NCBI GenBank assembly: GCA_009869945.1
Contig: WIXG01000574.1
Span: 1-37,303 of the forward strand
Length of the DNA: 37,303 nt
Source: Mesaphorura yosii
Taxonomy: Eukaryota > Arthropoda > Collembola > Poduromorpha > Tullbergiidae
Direction of reading: 5' to 3'
Of this stretch, positions 25,533 to 33,917 are shown piece after piece (the stretch's first letter is position 1; every line of letters starts with the position of its first letter). The notes beneath the pieces are model-generated. The model saw only the letters and a program-made list of their open reading frames with translations. It did not search any database and was not told the origin of the DNA. The position numbers and the translations under genes are program-made.

Positions 25533-26705
25533 CGTTGCAATCACGATATTACGTCAAATCTGACAATCAAAAAGACTGAAAACAAACTGACTCTTTTCAG
25601 TTTCTCGACTCCGCCGTTTTTCTTCGTTTATGCTTCGCATATTTATGGAACCTATTTATCCATATTTATAGTGATTCTATCACTATTCAATACTAAGAGT
25701 AGATAAGCCTTATCAGAAGCCAATAAAAAAGCCTCAAGGGATAGGTCCGGGATTGAGATTATCGCACGTGCTGAGTCCGGCTTCTATGTGCTGGATTTAG
25801 CAGGATGACGAATATCGAGTGGATTTGGCGTGATGAAAAGCTGCTTGAAATTATATGATTATGATGCAGGCCACTTGAATTACGCATACTGGGTAGGATT
25901 TTGATGAACAGTTCTTTGAATAAATATTTGTCATGCAATTACGCATACTAATTGATGTACTAATTCATAGAATGGATTAATGGAATTCGTCACACATTTT
26001 AATGACGAATTTCTCATAGAAAGGCAACACTTTGTTCTTCAATACTTCTTACTTGAATTTGAACCTTCCATGTCTTTATGCGAGCCAAGAAGGTCCTACT
26101 TTTCCTTTTGCGAGGGTCGAAGATAGCATCGCATTCAAATCCAATTATCATATATGTTTAAATTTAAATTAGGTGGTACCTCCAACTACCTTCATTCTTC
26201 ACAGAGAAAACAAGAGAACCTTTCTGGTACTTATATACTCCCGTCATGGAAGAATTAAACTGTAGCTATTGGAGCCTGTTGCTGTTTCTTACTCTCTAGA
26301 TGGTCAGGTTGTAGCACTAAACTCCTGTCATTGAAGAATTAAATCTACCGTGTTAATTCCCAATTATTTTTGCAATTAGCTTATTTTGCGCAAAAATGTG
26401 CACGCTAAGCTCCTGTCAGTGGAGTTTGCCACCTATGTAAGCCGGGGAAAAATGGCAAAAATGTTGAAGTTTATCAGATTCGTATTAACGCCGTAGTAAT
26501 GAATCAGCAGCAATGAATGACAGAATGAAAGAATGAATGAATATGAATGAATGAATGGATGGAATGTTTTGATCTATTTTTGCTTCCTCATTTCACTCGG
26601 CAAATTTTTGTATGCCCGCAGCCTGAGTTTTGGAAGGAAACTCTCATTATCAACTTGCCCTAGCTTTGATAAGTTCTTGCTCCGGTCCTTGTCTTCCATT
26701 TGTTG
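25533..26705. other. Nox5 upstream region with a decayed ~85-bp tandem repeat and a GAAT microsatellite
   Basis: Holds the presumed Nox5 promoter (initiator-like TCAGTC at 25579-25574 and TCAGTT at 25590-25585 on the minus strand). Three diverged units occur at about 26237, 26321 and 26408. A GAATGAAT-type microsatellite runs from about 26513 to 26560. No gene is seen. Confidence 0.55.
26237..26424 (+). repeat. Three diverged tandem units, period ~85 bp
   Basis: ACTCCCGTCATGGAAGAATT at 26237 recurs as ACTCCTGTCATTGAAGAATT at 26321 and, shortened, as GCTCCTGTCAGTGGAG near 26408. The parts between are only loosely alike. Confidence 0.5.
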
Positions 26706-26861
26706 TCACAATTTCTGGCTGACCCAGAATGGAATTCGAATCGAAAAGGTGGAAACTGTCTGGTTCACGAAGGCTCCAACCACAAGAATTACCAGCAGCG
26801 TGGAGACAAGTCCTACTGGGTGTGTGCCAAGCACAAAAAAGGAAGCCGTTACAAATTATAA
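26706..26861 (+). pseudogene. FLYWCH-type zinc-finger remnant
   Basis: In the frame starting at 26706 the peptide reads through GGNCLVHEGSNHKNYQQ and GDKSYWVCAKHKKGSRYK to a TAA. This follows the FLYWCH pattern: Gly-Gly-x-x-Leu/Val, aromatic or basic stretch, then YW-x-C and basic residues. The final Cys/His pair expected downstream is missing because of the stop, there is no ATG, and a stop lies about 36 bases upstream, so this is a fragment. FLYWCH domains bind DNA and are often found in mobile or recently expanded genes. Confidence 0.5.
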
Positions 26862-27282
26862 CTGCTAACCTAATATCAATTGTATTCCCATTAATTTTAA
26901 ACAATCCTTTACCATCTCGCCAAAGCTCACAAAACTTGGAGAGTTCCGACCTCTTTTTTTACTGTGAACTCTAAGTAAAGTTTCTCATACAAGATCTCCT
27001 TGAAGTTCTTTATTAATTTGAAGTCAATTTTATTCGAATTGATGTTATATGTAGATCTTCTATAGATTGCAATTAAATCCAGATAGACGACAGTGTTCAC
27101 ATGGGGGTTACCCTCGTATCCGTCCAGGCGTTCCTTTTTCTCCAGTTGGATTTCCATCCGGTCAATGAGTCTCCAAACATAATCTCACAAGCGATTCGTG
27201 GAATTACAGAAAATTACATGTTTCAATGAACAAAACTATCTTCAAGACATAATATTTTAAATGTGTACCGACGACTACGAAT
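26862..27282. other. Intergenic, no supportable gene
   Basis: A minus-strand ATG ORF of 76 residues (26927-27157), rich in Lys, Tyr and Ile, is present but has no recognised motif. Its codon content looks like plain AT-rich sequence. Confidence 0.4.
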
Positions 27283-27452
27283 AATTAAGTGACCAGACGT
27301 TTCAATGAATGAACGCGGTGTTAAAACTCACCAAAGCATAGCTGAGTTATCTAATTTCTTTCACAAGGAAGACATGCAATTCTCTGTACATTTCTGTACA
27401 TTTCTGTACATATATACTTTGATTCACAAGATACTCACTTGCATTCATCATC
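27283..27452 (+). repeat. Direct repeat, copy 2 (right of Nox5)
   Basis: Same element and orientation as 21362-21532. This copy lacks about five bases near its start (GACCAGACG versus GACCACACTCGATTAGACG) and has an extra TTTCTGTACA unit near 27395, a local slippage duplication. The two copies are 5.9 kb apart and bracket Nox5. Confidence 0.85.
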
Positions 27453-27986
27453 ATATTTTTACGTGCACATTTTGTTCAAGCAATCTACGTTTTGCTGTGT
27501 ACTGGTTGGTGGTTAGGTTTATCGGAAACAGTTTTATTGGAACAGTTGCCCGAAACAATTTTCTGAAAACAATTCTCCTGGGTCGAACTTAGGATATTCG
27601 AACTAATTGACTTATCTCTCTTAGTGCATTCGAACTCGTGAAATTCGAACTGGCGACGTGACACGAACCTTCTCCCATTGATAAATAGAATGCAAAATCA
27701 ACAAAGTATTCTGGCTTTTGGGTCTCAGGGGTCAATTCCCCATTTGTTCATCCCGTTCATGATACGTGAACCATAAACCTAATAAAGCGCTTAAATGTGG
27801 CGCGTGTCAAGTCCCGAAGGGATTGACAGCGAAATATTTCGAATGCGAATGTACAAAGACACACGCGGCCCAGAATTTGTTATTCAAGTTTTCCAGAACG
27901 TATTTGAATTTGGGGCAGCAGTCTATAACTCAACATTGCATCTCTTCGTCGAAAGCTCATAAGCCGCCCAAAGTACAACTGATAAA
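27453..27986. other. Upstream region of the first Cys-loop receptor gene
   Basis: AT-rich, with no ATG-initiated ORF of coding character. CTATAACT at about 27922 is the only TATA-like word near the gene and has no initiator at normal spacing. Confidence 0.4.
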
Positions 27987-29348
27987 ATGCGCCCACAAAT
28001 TGCGGCAATTACGATCTTGGAGGGATTCCTCTTCTTGCTGAAAACCGCTTCCGCTTACAATAACGTAAGAAATGAAGCTGTGAGTTCGGTCCTGAATTTG
28101 ATTACGTCCGGTAGTAAGTACGACAAAAGGCTGCGGCCCGAGTACGATGGTAATCCAACATCGATTCTTGTGGCCCTGTATATCGTGGGCATCTCGGCGG
28201 TTTCAGAGTTCAATATGGACTTCACCGTGGACTTCGACCTGTTGCAAATGTGGCCCGACCCGAGGCTCCAGTTCAATGAATCTGGGCTGGCAAAGCTGAT
28301 AGTTGGATCCGAGTTCTTGCGGAAGGAGCTGTGGCTCCCCGACACGTTCATCATCAATCAGAAGTACGGAGGCTTTCAAACAAATGCAATAAGTAACGAG
28401 TTTGTATCCATATGGCCGGATGGATTCTTGGCTTGGGACGTGCGGCAGACGGTGAGCTCCCACTGTGAAATGAATCTGATCTTGTATCCTTTCGATACTC
28501 AAGAGTGTTTCCTGAAGATTGGAAGCAAGACGCAAGGTCGAGTGTCGTATTGGTGGTGGGAAGGCGTAGACTCGTGGAGGACGGAGAGTTCTCTTAATGT
28601 GTCGGCACCAGCCCAGTTCAAGGTACTCGGTTGGCGCAACTCGAAGGCTGGGAACGACCTGCAATGGAGCATTCTTCTCACTAGATCTATCGTCTACTTC
28701 ATATTCCGGATCTACCTGCCCTGCGCCCTCATCGTCGTCATTTCATTCCTCCCACTCTGGTTCAATGAAAGCACGAGGAATGAGCGTGTGGCGATTGGAA
28801 TTACATCATTGCTGGCTCTGACAACCTTCATCTCGTTCTCCAACGCGGAGCTGCCCAAAATATCATACATCACGGCTATGGATGTGTACCTCTTCTCCTG
28901 CTTTACGTTTGTCTTCGGTGCAGTGCTGAAGAGCAGTGTCTTAGTTTCGACCGCCGATCAGCGCTCTTCTAGCGCTTTGGAGTCTGCAATGACATTCCTG
29001 ACTCGGGCAACGGAAATGGCTTCCCGTTCATCGAGGCCGCCGAGACAGGGCTGGGCGTGGAAGGGATTCGGGCACCGCTGCTGCAGAAGAGGAACCAGCG
29101 GTGGACGCGGTCGTTCCGGGCGAGTTGTTGTAGCATCAGTCATGAAGCCACTGAAACCTTCAGCCGATTCAGGGTCAGTTGAGAAAGGAAAGGGCACCAT
29201 CCCTGTTTCGAAACCAAAAATAATGCCCACGAGCAACTATGCTAAAGTCATATTCCCGGTTTCTTTCTTTTGCTTCAACGTTATTTACATGGCGGTGTAC
29301 GCGTGGTTGTCGAGTATAGATATAAGCGGATACAATTTGAACGAATAA
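27987..29348 (+). CDS. Cys-loop ligand-gated ion channel subunit A (GABA/Gly/GluCl-like)
   Basis: Single-exon ORF of 453 residues with a signal peptide (MRPQIAAITILEGFLFLLKTASA). The extracellular domain has the family loops: FNMDFTVDFDLLQMWPDPRL, LWLPDTFIINQK and the 13-residue Cys loop C-EMNLILYPFDTQE-C. Four membrane helices follow: M1 from IVYFIFRIYLPCALIVV, M2 RVAIGITSLLALTTFIS, M3 from ITAMDVYLFSCF and M4 near the C-terminus, with an Arg/Ser-rich M3-M4 loop. The extra loop-C disulphide of GluCl/glycine receptors is absent. Before M2, where anion channels have Pro-Ala-Arg, this protein has Asn-Glu-Arg, which in engineered relatives favours cations. Ligand unknown. AATAAA overlaps the stop codon (29344-29349). 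First of three tandem copies. Confidence 0.88.
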   Translation: MRPQIAAITILEGFLFLLKTASAYNNVRNEAVSSVLNLITSGSKYDKRLRPEYDGNPTSILVALYIVGISAVSEFNMDFTVDFDLLQMWPDPRLQFNESGLAKLIVGSEFLRKELWLPDTFIINQKYGGFQTNAISNEFVSIWPDGFLAWDVRQTVSSHCEMNLILYPFDTQECFLKIGSKTQGRVSYWWWEGVDSWRTESSLNVSAPAQFKVLGWRNSKAGNDLQWSILLTRSIVYFIFRIYLPCALIVVISFLPLWFNESTRNERVAIGITSLLALTTFISFSNAELPKISYITAMDVYLFSCFTFVFGAVLKSSVLVSTADQRSSSALESAMTFLTRATEMASRSSRPPRQGWAWKGFGHRCCRRGTSGGRGRSGRVVVASVMKPLKPSADSGSVEKGKGTIPVSKPKIMPTSNYAKVIFPVSFFCFNVIYMAVYAWLSSIDISGYNLNE

Positions 29349-30238
29349 ATATGAATGGTTATCGTGATTGAGCTTAGATTTAAGCTTGCTGTAAGCAAGC
29401 TGCATTTTTATTTTGCAAGCTTTACCCTCGTCCTCATCATCACATTTTTGCGTAATTATACTTCAAATAACTCTATTTTCTTGTGTGCAATAAGAAACAT
29501 TGTGTCAGAACTCAAAGGTCATTCTCAATGACGCGATGCGTCTCGGAAATTCGGAACTTGAACTTCCAAATGGCGAAGAATTCGCGCTTGAAGAAATAGC
29601 ACATGTTTTTGAGCTCAGTATACCAGGCAAACAATTTTCATCGATGCTTTAGATACGAAATCCAAATTCAGAAGCCAAATGCAACAGGAACCGAGGAGCT
29701 TGAAATTAAAAACGGTGTTGCTTCCCGAGCCTCGCTCTGAACAACAAATGCCTTCCAATGGCGGTTCCTTTGATGATCACAGGGTATTTTTTTATTCGGT
29801 TAATTTGCAGGAGCGAAACGTTTCGCGTACAATGAATTCTCGGCTCAAAGCAGCAACGCAAATTCAAAGTTCCATTTCATAATTTCAAATATTTACAAAC
29901 ATAGAAATGCGTCCTGGACAAGCTTCTTCTGTGGTGCTGGAAAGTTGGAATTGACACGTTTCATATGAAATTAACTCATTCTTGTTCTAGCATGGTTTTA
30001 CCTTCCTTCAAATAAAAGAGTTCCGGCGATTTTCATTTGCAGTTTTCCCCCTTTTACAAAGAGCATTTCGTCCCAAATCGATCAGAACTTGAGTGGAGGC
30101 TACTAATAACGGCTATTAAAAGAAGGTTGAGTAAAACTACAAGAAAATTGCAAGTCCTTTTTCAAAACCTTGCTTCATTAAAAAAAAACTAGAAGAAAAA
30201 TGCATCCCAAAGGAATTCTTTGTCGATTTTTGTTTAGA
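29349..30238. other. Intergenic between Cys-loop genes A and B
   Basis: AT-rich. Only short ORFs occur, including a 67-residue one at 29679 with no motif. TATTAAAA near 30114 is a possible TATA element of gene B, but no initiator is evident. Confidence 0.45.
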
Positions 30239-31552
30239 ATGAAAAATTCTTTGTTCTTGCTCATTACGTGTGCGTGCCTCCATGCAGGCGCAAACGAGAG
30301 CCCCGACAACTCAACAACTCAACCCACCGCCACCACCATCGAAGAAGTGAGTTCCATTCTAAAATTAATCTCGCCCGACCCCACAACAGGCGCCAAGTAC
30401 GACAGGCGAGTCCGTCCAGGTTTCGGCGGGCCTTCGACCGTCGTCAACATCACAATGTACATTCTGAGCGTATCGTCCGTCTCGGCGCTCAACATGGATT
30501 TTACCCTGGACTTTTACCTGCAGCAGTCGTGGACCGACCCCCGGCTTCAGTTCAGCCACCCGAGCATCAAGGAGGTGACGGTCGCTTCGGAGCTTCTGCG
30601 CAACGCAATTTGGGTGCCAGACACATACTTCATTAACGAGAAGGAAGGACGGCTGCATGCAGCGCCGCTGAGCACGGAGCTCGTGCGCGTGAGTCAGAAC
30701 GGAGGCGTGTACTGGTCGATGCGACTCACCGTTACGGCCCACTGCCAGATGGATCTGCTTCTCTACCCCTTCGACACGCAGACGTGCACGCTGCACGCCG
30801 GCTCCTACTCGCACCGAGTCGACGAGATGGTCTACGCCTGGGGGCGCCAAGACTTCGGGCGTGTGGAATTCCAGAACTTTTCGCTGCCCCAGTTTAGAGT
30901 GCTGGGCTACCGGACTTCCAACGATAGCTCCCAGTTCGCGTCGGGCAGATATCCGAATTTCTCCTGCAGCATTCTGCTCACGAGATCGATCCTCTACTTC
31001 CTGTTTGGGATTTACGTGCCCTGCGTGCTTATCGTCTTCATGTCGTGGCTTCCGCTGTGGATCGACAAAAGTGCGAGGCTCGAGCGGGTCGCGATCGGGA
31101 TCACGACGGTGCTCGCTCTGACCACGTACATCTCGGCCATAAGCGCGGACCTCCCGAAAATCTCGTACCTAACGGCGGCCGACATTTATGTCTTCGTTTG
31201 CTTTGCGACCGTCGTTGGGGTCGTGCTGGAGCGGTCCTTCGCGGCCGGCCACGAAGGAGACGACGACGACGATTCGCCACCGCCGTCGCTTTCAAGGACG
31301 CCTGAGTCCACGTGCGCAAAGGAAACTTCGAGCGTGCTCGACGTTGGAATTTCGCACCCACATCCAAGAGTGTCACTGCCGTTGCGGTTGCTGCTGCGGT
31401 TGCAGTTCACCGGCGGTAAAGGCAAAATCGCGTTTCTGCAAAAACACGCTAAAATCCTCTTCCCTGCCTCTTTCCTTTGTTTCAACGTGGTTTACGTGGC
31501 CGTCTACGGTTCCCTGTCGGCCGTGGACACGTCAGGGTATTGGACCAAGTAA
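30239..31552 (+). CDS. Cys-loop ligand-gated ion channel subunit B (GABA/Gly/GluCl-like)
   Basis: Single-exon ORF of 437 residues from the chosen ATG, which begins a clean signal peptide (MKNSLFLLITCACLHAGANE). An in-frame ATG at 30200 would add 13 residues and is less likely. Features in order: LNMDFTLDFYLQQSWTDPRL, WVPDTYFINEK, Cys loop C-QMDLLLYPFDTQT-C, M1 from ILYFLFGIYVPCVLIVF, M2 RVAIGITTVLALTTYIS, and M3 from LTAADIYVFVCF. A short acidic M3-M4 loop (EGDDDDDSPPPS) and M4 follow. The pre-M2 motif is Leu-Glu-Arg in place of Pro-Ala-Arg. Loop C has one Cys, so the second disulphide of GluCl-type channels is absent. It forms pentameric channels in the plasma membrane, alone or with subunit A; the transmitter cannot be read from sequence. 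AATAAA lies at about 31693. More GC-rich than copy A. Confidence 0.88.
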   Translation: MKNSLFLLITCACLHAGANESPDNSTTQPTATTIEEVSSILKLISPDPTTGAKYDRRVRPGFGGPSTVVNITMYILSVSSVSALNMDFTLDFYLQQSWTDPRLQFSHPSIKEVTVASELLRNAIWVPDTYFINEKEGRLHAAPLSTELVRVSQNGGVYWSMRLTVTAHCQMDLLLYPFDTQTCTLHAGSYSHRVDEMVYAWGRQDFGRVEFQNFSLPQFRVLGYRTSNDSSQFASGRYPNFSCSILLTRSILYFLFGIYVPCVLIVFMSWLPLWIDKSARLERVAIGITTVLALTTYISAISADLPKISYLTAADIYVFVCFATVVGVVLERSFAAGHEGDDDDDSPPPSLSRTPESTCAKETSSVLDVGISHPHPRVSLPLRLLLRLQFTGGKGKIAFLQKHAKILFPASFLCFNVVYVAVYGSLSAVDTSGYWTK

Positions 31553-31978
31553 GAACGTAGAGTTCTGTGTGAGGAAATCTTCGACCACTTCGGCAAACGT
31601 GAATTGGGAAATTCTTAAATGGTAACACGTACTAATTTTATTTGTCGTGATTCGTATTCATTTTCGGTAATCATGCAATATGGCACTAATTCGAAATAAA
31701 ATTTCTAACGGAGCGTGCGGTCGGATTTTAATTGCTTGCGGCTTTTATTTCTTCGTCCACGTGCTGTGTCGTGCGGTGCCGTGCCGGAGTTTGGAATTCA
31801 TGGTCTTAATCGTAGATTCCGCAGCGAACACGATCACAGAATCAGCTCGTGAAACCGTGAGAAGAAGGTGCTCGTGTCTCGTCTAGCGACAGACCGTGGA
31901 CAGCTCCAACAATGTGCTACGAAATGAGTCTGCGATCGATCGTGGAAATAAACTCTCATGAGTTCGCGACACTTTCCG

Positions 31979-32009
31979 GCTCGTGCAAATGCACTGCATT
32001 TGCACGAGC
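31979..32009. repeat. Perfect 31-bp palindrome (15-bp arms, 1-base centre)
   Basis: Left arm GCTCGTGCAAATGCA, centre C, right arm TGCATTTGCACGAGC, which is the exact reverse complement of the left arm. The arms carry the octamer-like word TGCAAATG. It could be a dimeric transcription-factor site or a small cruciform; there is no T-tract to suggest a terminator. Confidence 0.9.
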
Positions 32010-32338
32010 ACCATTTTTGTCTGCTTCTGGGATCGGCCTTCGGTATAATCGGTCATAAAATCCGAACTTCATAATTGGATGCGCTTCCACTTTTGCACAA
32101 AAAATTGCCCTCCTTTAGAGAACTAATTGCAGTGTAGACTGCAGACGTCAGGAAAGAGCTCTTGTGAAATTGAAACACTGTATCTAAGGTAAAGTCAAAG
32201 TCAAAGCTATTTTTTGCAATGTATCCAAATAACAGTCTTTGACTGTATCAAATGGCTCAAGTGTGAATTAATAATTTTCATGCGCGATTGATGACTGATG
32301 CTGGCGAAGAGCGTGGCGCAAACTTCGAGAGCAAATGT

Positions 32339-32346
32339 TATAAATA
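32339..32346 (+). promoter_or_regulatory. TATA box upstream of the microprotein gene
   Basis: TATAAATA lies 133 bases before the microprotein's first fully supported ATG (32479). A good TATA word, but no TCAGT initiator at 30 bases. Confidence 0.45.
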
Positions 32347-32478
32347 CAAGCGGATCTCAACTGATTAGAAAGCCCTGAAAGTCGTGCATGCCAATTCAGA
32401 GTTAGGGCATTCAGAGTTTGAATTCTTGCTGATACTGATAAAAAGCTAAATACTGCTTCTAATCGGGCAAAAGTGAGG

Positions 32479-32724
32479 ATGGGGCAGGCTGCTGCTGTCG
32501 AGAGCACCGAAGTTTCTAATGAAGCCGAGACGCTTTTTCATTCGCTCGTGCACGAAGCCATCAACATCCCCGGCGACCACGCAGCAGAACCGCAGAAACA
32601 GCAGAGGTACACTGATGAGGAGGATGTAAAAAAAAGTTGCGTGAGGGACGGCTTTTTCCACGGCAACTTTTGGTTCATTCTTTGGGCAATCGGGCTCTCC
32701 AAACTGCTGGAGTTCCCAATTTAG
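32479..32724 (+). CDS. Predicted tail-anchored microprotein, unknown function
   Basis: An 81-residue ATG ORF not overlapped by any larger gene. The N-terminal 55 residues are polar and acidic (MGQAAAVESTEVSNEAETLF and on to QQRYTDEEDVKK). The last about 20 residues are strongly hydrophobic (GNFWFILWAIGLSKLLEFPI) after basic and aromatic residues, the pattern of a C-terminal membrane anchor with a cytosolic N-terminus. MGQ could be N-myristoylated, but residue 6 is Ala instead of Ser/Thr, so this is weak. A TATA box lies upstream. No AATAAA was found close downstream. I recognise no family; coding status is inferred from length, composition and the clean anchor. Confidence 0.45.
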   Translation: MGQAAAVESTEVSNEAETLFHSLVHEAINIPGDHAAEPQKQQRYTDEEDVKKSCVRDGFFHGNFWFILWAIGLSKLLEFPI

Positions 32725-32874
32725 CGCGTGACTGCATTCTTTCTTCGCAATGAAAGCTACATCCGGCCGAATTTCGTGTCCTTACAGTTTTGACGGCCAT
32801 GCACGTTTTGCGATGGTTCGGGAGGGGATCGAGAAAAGGGGAATTGGAAATTACGAATAACAGGTCGGCATATC

Positions 32875-32882
32875 GATAAAAG
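32875..32882 (+). promoter_or_regulatory. TATA-like element of the Cys-loop pseudogene
   Basis: GATAAAAG lies 109 bases upstream of the pseudogene ATG, with a second TATA-like word (TTTATATG, 32906). No clear initiator. It may mark a promoter that was duplicated with the gene. Confidence 0.3.
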
Positions 32883-32990
32883 GCGGTTCTGGCTCCCGAG
32901 CGCACTTTATATGTGAAGCCAGTCGTTAGTGAAGGCCCTAGTTTAACCTCGCCTCTCTCAAGTGAGAGCTCAAAAACCAACCAATGAAAA

Positions 32991-33917
32991 ATGAGTTTAA
33001 GACCCGCAATTATGATCTTGGAGGTATTTCTCTTACTCCAGGACACTATCGCTTGGGATTATAACGTTACTGATGAAGACGCGAGTGCCGGCTTCAGTTA
33101 ATCATGTCCAGCGACTGGCACGACAAGATTCTGCGTCCTGAGGTCCAGGTGGAAGTCTAAATAGAAGTCCTAATTATCTCTGCGTCTCCAAGCTCGACAG
33201 GGGCTTCACCGTAGACTTTTACTTGCGGCAGCTTTGGAGAGACACAAGGCTCGCGTACAATCATTCTGGGCTGGAATTCCTGACTGTGGGTTCTTGCGAG
33301 AGAAGCTTTGGCTCCCCGACACGTTCATCCTCAATGAGAAGCAAGGAAGCTATCACACAATCGCGGTAGATGACGAGTTCATATTTACATAACCAAATGA
33401 CTGTCTGCATTGGGAGGTGAGGCTCACGGCGACGGCCAACTGTGAAATGAATCTGCTCCTGTACCATTTCAACACGCAAGAATGCTACCTGCGGATCGGG
33501 GGACAACTGATGCCCTCTCGAAGTGCACCACTGGTGAGAGAAAAAAGGCTTCTCGTCGAGGTTCAACCGCGAGTTGTCTCTTATGAAGTTCAAAATGCTG
33601 GGAACCTGCTTGTCAGTCGATGATGTGGATCTGCGATGGAGCATTCTGTTCGCGAGGTCCGTCACCTACATTTTGCTCAGGATCTACCTGCCCCACGCCC
33701 TCATGGTGACAAATCTCGTGGCTCCCACTCTGGATTGATGAGAGTACAAGGAACGAGCATGTGGGGATAGAAATCACGACGATGCTGGCGCTGACGACTT
33801 CATCAAATCCGTCAAAGCGGAGCTCCCAAAAATCTTGTATTTGATGGCGATGGACGTCTTTCTTTCGCCTGCTTCTCGATGGTCTTCGGAGCAGTGCTAA
33901 AATGCAGTGTATTTCCT
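32991..33917 (+). pseudogene. Cys-loop ligand-gated ion channel, third tandem copy, disrupted
   Basis: The start MSLRPAIMILEVFLLLQDTI parallels copy A (MRPQIAAITILEGFLFLLKT). An early TAA follows within about 40 codons. Homologous blocks then appear in changing frames: DFYLRQLWRDTRLAYNHSGLE, KLWLPDTFILNEKQG, an internal TAA after EFIFT, CEMNLLLYHFNTQEC, LRWSILFARSVTY, and WIDESTRNEHVGIEITTMLA through MAMDVF and GAVLKCSV. At least two stops and several frameshifts are needed to follow it, and the M3-M4 loop and M4 are missing. The closest relative by eye is copy A. AATAAA at about 34034 remains. Confidence 0.85.

Larger units (their letters stand above)
31553..32478. other. Intergenic with a 31-bp palindrome and a TATA box
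   Basis: Holds the gene B poly(A) signal (about 31693), the palindrome at 31979-32009 and TATAAATA at 32339-32346. A 68-residue ATG ORF at 31680-31886 overlaps the poly(A) signal and is not called. Short AAAGTC repeats occur near 32192-32207. Confidence 0.5.

Noticed and set aside
26927..27157. 76-residue minus-strand ATG ORF
   Set aside because: Lys/Tyr/Ile-rich, as expected from AT-rich DNA; no family resemblance, splice sites or poly(A) signal.
21362..27452. The shared MNERGV... ORF in both direct repeats as a conserved gene
   Set aside because: Indels between copies shift the frame, and similarity extends beyond the ORF, so the repeat is a DNA element and not a gene family.
21362..27452. 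Direct repeats as LTRs of a retroelement containing Nox5
   Set aside because: No reverse transcriptase, integrase, primer-binding site or TG...CA ends; the interior is a normal multi-intron host gene.
27766..28041. 91-residue Cys-containing ORF before Cys-loop gene A
   Set aside because: Non-ATG start and overlap with the start of the certain receptor gene in another frame.
31680..31886. 68-residue ATG ORF with a hydrophobic start
   Set aside because: It covers the likely poly(A) signal of Cys-loop gene B, and no promoter element or motif was seen; kept only as a remote possibility.
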